Below are positions 6,755-8,085 of a stretch of 8,085 nt of DNA, piece after piece. The notes below the pieces were generated by a model. It was given only the letters and a program-made list of their open reading frames with translations. It searched no databases and had not been told where the DNA came from. The position numbers and the translations under genes were made by a program. The stretch is from Verrucomicrobiota bacterium (GTDB taxonomy: Bacteria; Verrucomicrobiota; Verrucomicrobiia; Opitutales; UBA953), in assembly GCA_005798925.1 (NCBI GenBank), contig SYID01000101.1:1-8085 (forward strand), written 5' to 3'. Position 1 is the first letter of the stretch. Each line of letters opens with the position of its first letter.

Positions 6755-7702
6755 ATGCGTCATTTCCTGAAGGAGACCGACCTGAGCCCGGCCGAGACGG
6801 CCCAGGTCTTCGCCGCCGCCGCGGCCCTCAAGGCCGGTCGTGGCCGGTCCGCCGGCGCCGCCCTCGCGCACCAGTCCTGGGGCCTGATGTTCTTCAAGAA
6901 GAGCACCCGCACCCGCGTCTCCTTCCAGGTCGGCGTCCATGAGCTCGGCGGGCTGCCGGTGATGCTCAACGCCGACGACCTGCAGATCTCCCGCGGCGAG
7001 ACCGTCGCCGACACCGCGCGCGTCCTGTCCCGTTACCTGCACGGCATGGTCATCCGCTGCCACGAACACGGCCTGCTCGAGGAGTTCGCCCGCTGCGGCA
7101 CGATGCCGGTCGTCAACGCGCTGTCCGACTTCCTGCACCCGTGCCAGTTCCTGACGGACATGTTCACGCTCGCCGAGCGCTACGCACCCGGCCGGCCGGA
7201 ACAGTATGCCGCTTCGCTCAAGGGCAAGAAGGTCGCCTTCCTCGGCGACACCGCCTGCAACATGGCGAACTCCTTCGTGCTCGGCGGCGCGGCCCTCGGC
7301 GTCGAGATCGCGCTCGCCGGTCCCGCCGGTTACGAGCCCGGCGCCGAGGTCCGCGCCCAGCTGAAGAAGGACGGCCTCGCCGGGTCCTTCACCTTCTCGA
7401 CCGACCCCGCCGCCGCCGTCAAAGGAGCGGACATGGTCTACACCGACGTCTGGGTGAGCATGGGCATGGAAGCCGAGAAAGCCGAGCGCCTGCGCACCAT
7501 GCAGCCTTACCAGGTCGACGCCAAGCTGATGTCCTTGGCCAAGCCGTCCGCCTATTTCATGCACTGCCTCCCGGCCCACCCCGGCGAGGAGGTCTCGGCC
7601 GAAGTGCTCGCGAGCAAGCAGAGCATCATCTTCGACCAAGCCGAGAACCGCCTGCACGTGCAGAAGGCCATCCTCGCGCACCTCGCCGCCCATCGCGGCT
7701 GA
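6755..7702 (+). CDS. argF: Ornithine carbamoyltransferase
   Basis: ArgF joins carbamoyl phosphate to ornithine, giving citrulline. The 315-residue product has normal length. The carbamoyl-phosphate loop FFKKSTRTRVSF (46-57) contains the STRTR motif (50-54). HPCQ (128-131) contacts the carbamoyl group, the ornithine-binding region is at GDTACNMANS (164-173), and DVWVSMGME (231-239) is the hallmark SMG loop that marks ornithine rather than aspartate carbamoyltransferase. HCLPAHPG (270-277) contains the reactive cysteine C271, and EAENR-like QAENR (295-299) supplies a late catalytic arginine. Two positions differ from the usual form: the first Asn of the NN pair in GDxxNNM is Cys (C168), and HCLPAHPG has Pro where many bacterial enzymes have Arg. 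Activity is still expected. The start MRHFLKETDLSP fits the family. argG begins 18 bp downstream. Confidence 0.95.
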   Translation: MRHFLKETDLSPAETAQVFAAAAALKAGRGRSAGAALAHQSWGLMFFKKSTRTRVSFQVGVHELGGLPVMLNADDLQISRGETVADTARVLSRYLHGMVIRCHEHGLLEEFARCGTMPVVNALSDFLHPCQFLTDMFTLAERYAPGRPEQYAASLKGKKVAFLGDTACNMANSFVLGGAALGVEIALAGPAGYEPGAEVRAQLKKDGLAGSFTFSTDPAAAVKGADMVYTDVWVSMGMEAEKAERLRTMQPYQVDAKLMSLAKPSAYFMHCLPAHPGEEVSAEVLASKQSIIFDQAENRLHVQKAILAHLAAHRG

Positions 7703-7720
7703 TTTTCCCATACCACTAAC

Positions 7721-8085
7721 ATGAGCAAGAAGAAGAAAATCGTCCTGGCCTACTCCGGCGGCCTCGACACCTCCGTCCTCCTTTCCTGGATCAAGGACAA
7801 GCATGACGCCGAGATGATCGCGTTCTGCGCCGACATCGGCCAGGAAGACGAACTCAAGGGCCTCAAGCAGAAGGCCATGAAGACCGGCGCTTCCAAGCTC
7901 TACGTCGACGACCTCCAGGCCGAGTTCGCCCGCGACTTCATCTTCCCGATGATGCAGGCCAGCGCCATCTACGAAGGCCAGTACTACCTCGGCACGTCCA
8001 TCGCGCGTCCGCTCATCGCCAAGCGCATGGTCGAGATCGCCCGCAAGGAAGGCGCCACCGCCATCGCGCACGGCGCCACCGGCAA
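7721..8085 (+). CDS. argG: Argininosuccinate synthase, N-terminal part, 3' truncated by window edge
   Basis: ArgG joins citrulline and aspartate using ATP, giving argininosuccinate, the next-to-last step of the pathway. The window holds 121 complete codons plus two bases of an enzyme that is usually about 400 residues. The N-terminus is MSKKKKIVLAYSGGLDTSVL, with the PP-loop ATP-binding motif AYSGGLDTS at 10-18. ADIGQEDEL (37-45) resembles the region after the ATP site. YYLGTSIARPLIAKR (88-102) is the well-conserved substrate-binding segment. The fragment ends in HGATG, the start of the second nucleotide-binding signature (HGxTGKGNDQ in the family). There is no Shine-Dalgarno sequence before the ATG, but codons 2-6 are unusually A-rich for this DNA, which may ease initiation. 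It follows argF by 18 bp and is probably co-transcribed with it. Confidence 0.96.
   Translation, partial: MSKKKKIVLAYSGGLDTSVLLSWIKDKHDAEMIAFCADIGQEDELKGLKQKAMKTGASKLYVDDLQAEFARDFIFPMMQASAIYEGQYYLGTSIARPLIAKRMVEIARKEGATAIAHGATG

Noticed and set aside
6701..8071. A 456-codon open frame on the minus strand across argF and argG
   Set aside because: It mirrors two conserved genes, has low-complexity Gly/Val/Asp composition and no motif, so it is a composition artefact.

Overview
This window is a GC-rich bacterial chromosome segment in which all nine recognisable genes lie on the + strand. The genes are ordinary housekeeping and biosynthetic ones, and I found no sign of a mobile element, CRISPR array, tRNA, rRNA or phage gene. 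The porin-like gene resembles the TorF-type porins I associate with Verrucomicrobiota. The order rplM-rpsI followed by an arginine cluster, together with translation starts that lack Shine-Dalgarno sequences, also fits an Opitutales-like verrucomicrobial or related PVC genome. That placement is inference from recall and is not proven by the sequence.

Layout: (1) 1-303 is the 3' end of icd, an NADP-type isocitrate dehydrogenase. (2) 379-1143 encodes a secreted, probably outer-membrane beta-barrel protein ending in Phe. (3) A 141-bp spacer with two hairpins and a possible promoter precedes rplM (1285-1716) and rpsI (1735-2133), the usual L13-S9 ribosomal protein pair. A textbook intrinsic terminator at 2158-2184 closes this unit. 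(4) From 2247 to the right edge runs an arginine biosynthesis cluster: argC, argJ, argB, argD, argF and the first third of argG.

Together the arg genes cover most of the route from glutamate to argininosuccinate. ArgJ transfers the acetyl group from N-acetylornithine to glutamate, ArgB phosphorylates N-acetylglutamate, ArgC reduces the phosphate, ArgD transaminates the semialdehyde to N-acetylornithine, ArgF carbamoylates ornithine, and ArgG condenses citrulline with aspartate. Only argininosuccinate lyase (argH) is not visible, and it may lie beyond the right edge. Having argJ means the acetyl group can be recycled. ArgB carries the N-terminal extension typical of arginine-inhibited kinases, which fits feedback control at the second step.

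Spacers between arg genes are 9, 49, -1 (overlap), 68 and 18 bp, so argCJBD reads as one operon. argF-argG is either a continuation or has its own internal promoter in the 68-bp gap. The points most worth a second look are the absence of Shine-Dalgarno sequences with T/C-rich tracts in the spacers instead, an ambiguous rplM start and promoter, and some departures from consensus in ArgF and ArgJ. I see no evidence for a previously undescribed system in this window.
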